Source: Saccoglossus kowalevskii
Lineage: Eukaryota > Hemichordata > Enteropneusta > Harrimaniidae
Length of the DNA: 42,693 nt
Assembly (NCBI RefSeq): GCF_000003605.2
Contig: NW_003158231.1
Span: 74,315 to 117,007, forward strand
Direction: 5' to 3'
Position 1 is the stretch's first letter, and each line of letters begins with the position of its first letter. The position numbers and the translations under genes were made by a program. The notes below the pieces were generated by a model that saw nothing but the letters and a program-made list of their open reading frames with translations, did not search any database and was not told the origin of the DNA. Of this stretch, positions 41,352 to 42,693 are shown piece by piece.

Positions 41352-41440
41352 TGAGTGTGTATCTAGTGTGATTCGAACCCATGTCGTTTGTATTGGGCGT
41401 TTTTTTATTTCCCATGTTGGCTACGCCGTAATATGCAACC
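41352..41440 (-). repeat. tRNA-like sequence 6
   Basis: Same layout as sequence 5: GGCGTAGCC, an A-rich spacer, then GACATGGGTTCGAATCAC. The T-stem has one mismatch. Sequences 5 and 6 form a subfamily. Confidence 0.55.
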
Positions 41441-41649
41441 ACTTCCCCGTTTTATTGTGATTTTGAGTGTTTAATGATGTCTTCCTCACCCGTCACGCCA
41501 TGACCCAGTTTCAACCACACGGCCATTTTGCAACACAGTTCGTGACCCTCGGCGTCACCCGACTGACTATATGAGCGTTCTGTTCAACTGTTAAGCTAGG
41601 ATTTATTACCGTTATTATCATTATATTGTCACGTGATTTGTTTTACCTT

Positions 41650-41847
41650 ATGTGTAATGTCTTAAGTATCTTTATTGTAATTTGTATATACCAATTCGTA
41701 TATACCGAGGAAACGACCCCGATTGAAGGTCATGTATTTTATGACGTCACCAATTCGTGTGTAGGTACTGCTTCTAGATCTGTGCCAAAAATAACCCTAC
41801 CAGCCAAAAAATCAACAATTACAGTGAACCTAACAGCTACAGAATAG
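41650..41847 (+). CDS. Possible small secreted protein (65 residues) or first exon of a secreted protein
   Basis: The frame starts MCN, then a hydrophobic core VLSIFIVICIYQFVY typical of a signal peptide, with likely cleavage near VYT-EE. The mature part is short, with one Cys and a Thr-rich end (KKSTITVNLTATE). An upstream in-frame ATG at 41626 adds eight residues. No family is recognised. It may splice to the frame at 42319. Confidence 0.3.
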   Translation: MCNVLSIFIVICIYQFVYTEETTPIEGHVFYDVTNSCVGTASRSVPKITLPAKKSTITVNLTATE

Positions 41848-42318
41848 CAGCAACAAATAGCTGTGCAGTGATAACTAATAGTGTCATTTGGGCCCGGTGT
41901 TAAGAGACTGACATATTGCCAGAATTGGAATTACTCAATTAGGCAATCATCGTCTATAGTTTAGTAAGATGGGAGAGGGGAAGAGGGAATACCCAAACTT
42001 CAAATTTTCATATGATTAGCATCATTGACGATAATCGCAGTGCCTCTATTTATTTATCTGTCTATAGAGGGACTGTGTAATATTGGAGGTACACGTAGAA
42101 ACACAAATATCCGCCACAAAGGCCTGGCGTGTGGTTGATTGCTGAAGTCAATACATGGACGTCTATGGGCAGAACGACTATGTCTCGATACTGGGCCTTA
42201 TCGTCCTTGCTCAGTATAATGAAAATTATAGAATTGAAACGGTAATGTAATGCTAGCATATAACATTACATTTATTTATCCACTAAAAATCACTAATAAT
42301 TGTTTCTTTTATATCAGC

Positions 42319-42543
42319 CAGAGCCTGCGCTTAAATCATGGAGGTAGAAAAAGAGACCTCCATGTACTAATGGAGATCGCCAGCTCCCTGCGGCAACAAA
42401 CCGGCCCGACCATGCACAGCACTGCTATAAAAATGACTACAATCTATACCAAAACAGACGGAACACTGACACATTCAATCACTGTCACTTACCGATGGCA
42501 GTATACTGTTCTGAACAAAACATCGATGAATTACGGACAATGA
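42319..42543 (+). CDS. Possible terminal exon of a Thr-rich protein
   Basis: After an acceptor-like TTTTATATCAG the frame reads SLRLNHGGRKRDLHVLMEIA, then TAIKMTTIYTKTDGTLTHSI and ends SMNYGQ at TGA. Alternating polar and hydrophobic residues suggest beta strands. GC is above the flanks. No homologue is recognised, and linkage to 41650-41847 is only inferred from strand and style. Confidence 0.3.
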   Translation, partial: QSLRLNHGGRKRDLHVLMEIASSLRQQTGPTMHSTAIKMTTIYTKTDGTLTHSITVTYRWQYTVLNKTSMNYGQ

Positions 42544-42693
42544 AACAGACCCAATGTACGAGCACCTACAACTTTTAAATAATGTACTTTCTCAGTCACG
42601 TGAGATAAATCAGCCAATCCGGATTCACTTTATTTCATATAGTCTATCGCTGGTGGCGCTTCAGCAAAAAAAAAAATTCTGGTCCCCTGCCCC
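42544..42693. other. Window end, nothing recognised
   Basis: Short tail with an A-run; no feature is supported. Confidence 0.5.

Noticed and set aside
39425-41440. True tRNA genes
   Set aside because: None of the six folds into a full cloverleaf: acceptor, D or anticodon stems fail even where the T-arm is perfect.

Overview
The window looks like a piece of an invertebrate animal nuclear genome. It is AT-rich, with small exons split by introns of about 0.3-2.7 kb, abundant small transposons, satellite arrays and a DIRS-type retrotransposon. Two runs of N (50 and 850 bases) mark assembly gaps. The sequence does not identify the phylum; a marine lophotrochozoan or a non-vertebrate deuterostome would fit.

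The only complete-looking gene is a minus-strand orthologue of NuMA (NUMA1), running from an ATG at 38308 to a TAG at 19640. I rebuilt 18 exons by hand from splice signals and reading phase, plus the edge of one exon that enters the 850-base gap. All junctions away from the gap keep phase. In order the protein has a Hook-like N-terminal domain (about residues 1-150), a Ser/Pro/Gln linker, a long coiled coil, and a C-terminal tail. The tail carries a very well conserved LGN/Pins-binding motif, a basic NLS-like stretch, and a run of TPxK sites of the kind CDK1 phosphorylates. Two adjacent tail exons look like a tandem exon duplication. The known role of this family is to tether dynein to LGN-Galpha at the cortex and to focus spindle poles, so these parts form the expected machine. 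The coiled coil seems much shorter than in vertebrates.

Region by region: 1-3.2 kb is a decayed DIRS/Ngaro-like retrotransposon (gag-like, reverse transcriptase, RNase H, tyrosine recombinase), followed to about 3.95 kb by inverted and direct repeats. 4-19 kb has no confidently recognised gene. It holds an orphan first exon resembling the start of phytanoyl-CoA dioxygenase-like proteins (8.16 kb), several hairpins, duplicated blocks (11.2, 14.9, 15.5, 16.1 and 16.6 kb), a GT/GC microsatellite (15.9 kb) and a 54-bp tandem repeat (18.4 kb). 19.5-38.3 kb is the NuMA gene. Its introns hold four copies of two related MITE families of about 210 bp, a pogo-like MITE, a 1.17-kb element built of 140-bp units with a strong terminal hairpin, an 82-nt pre-miRNA-like hairpin and a 49-bp tandem repeat. 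39.4-41.45 kb is an unusual island of six tRNA-like sequences, all on the minus strand, flanking a satellite of about 92 bp. 41.6-42.55 kb has two plus-strand, Thr-rich open frames that may be a small secreted-protein gene.

The best candidates for a second look are the NuMA tail architecture, the tRNA-like island, and the hairpin whose arm differences are all compatible with wobble pairing in only one RNA strand.
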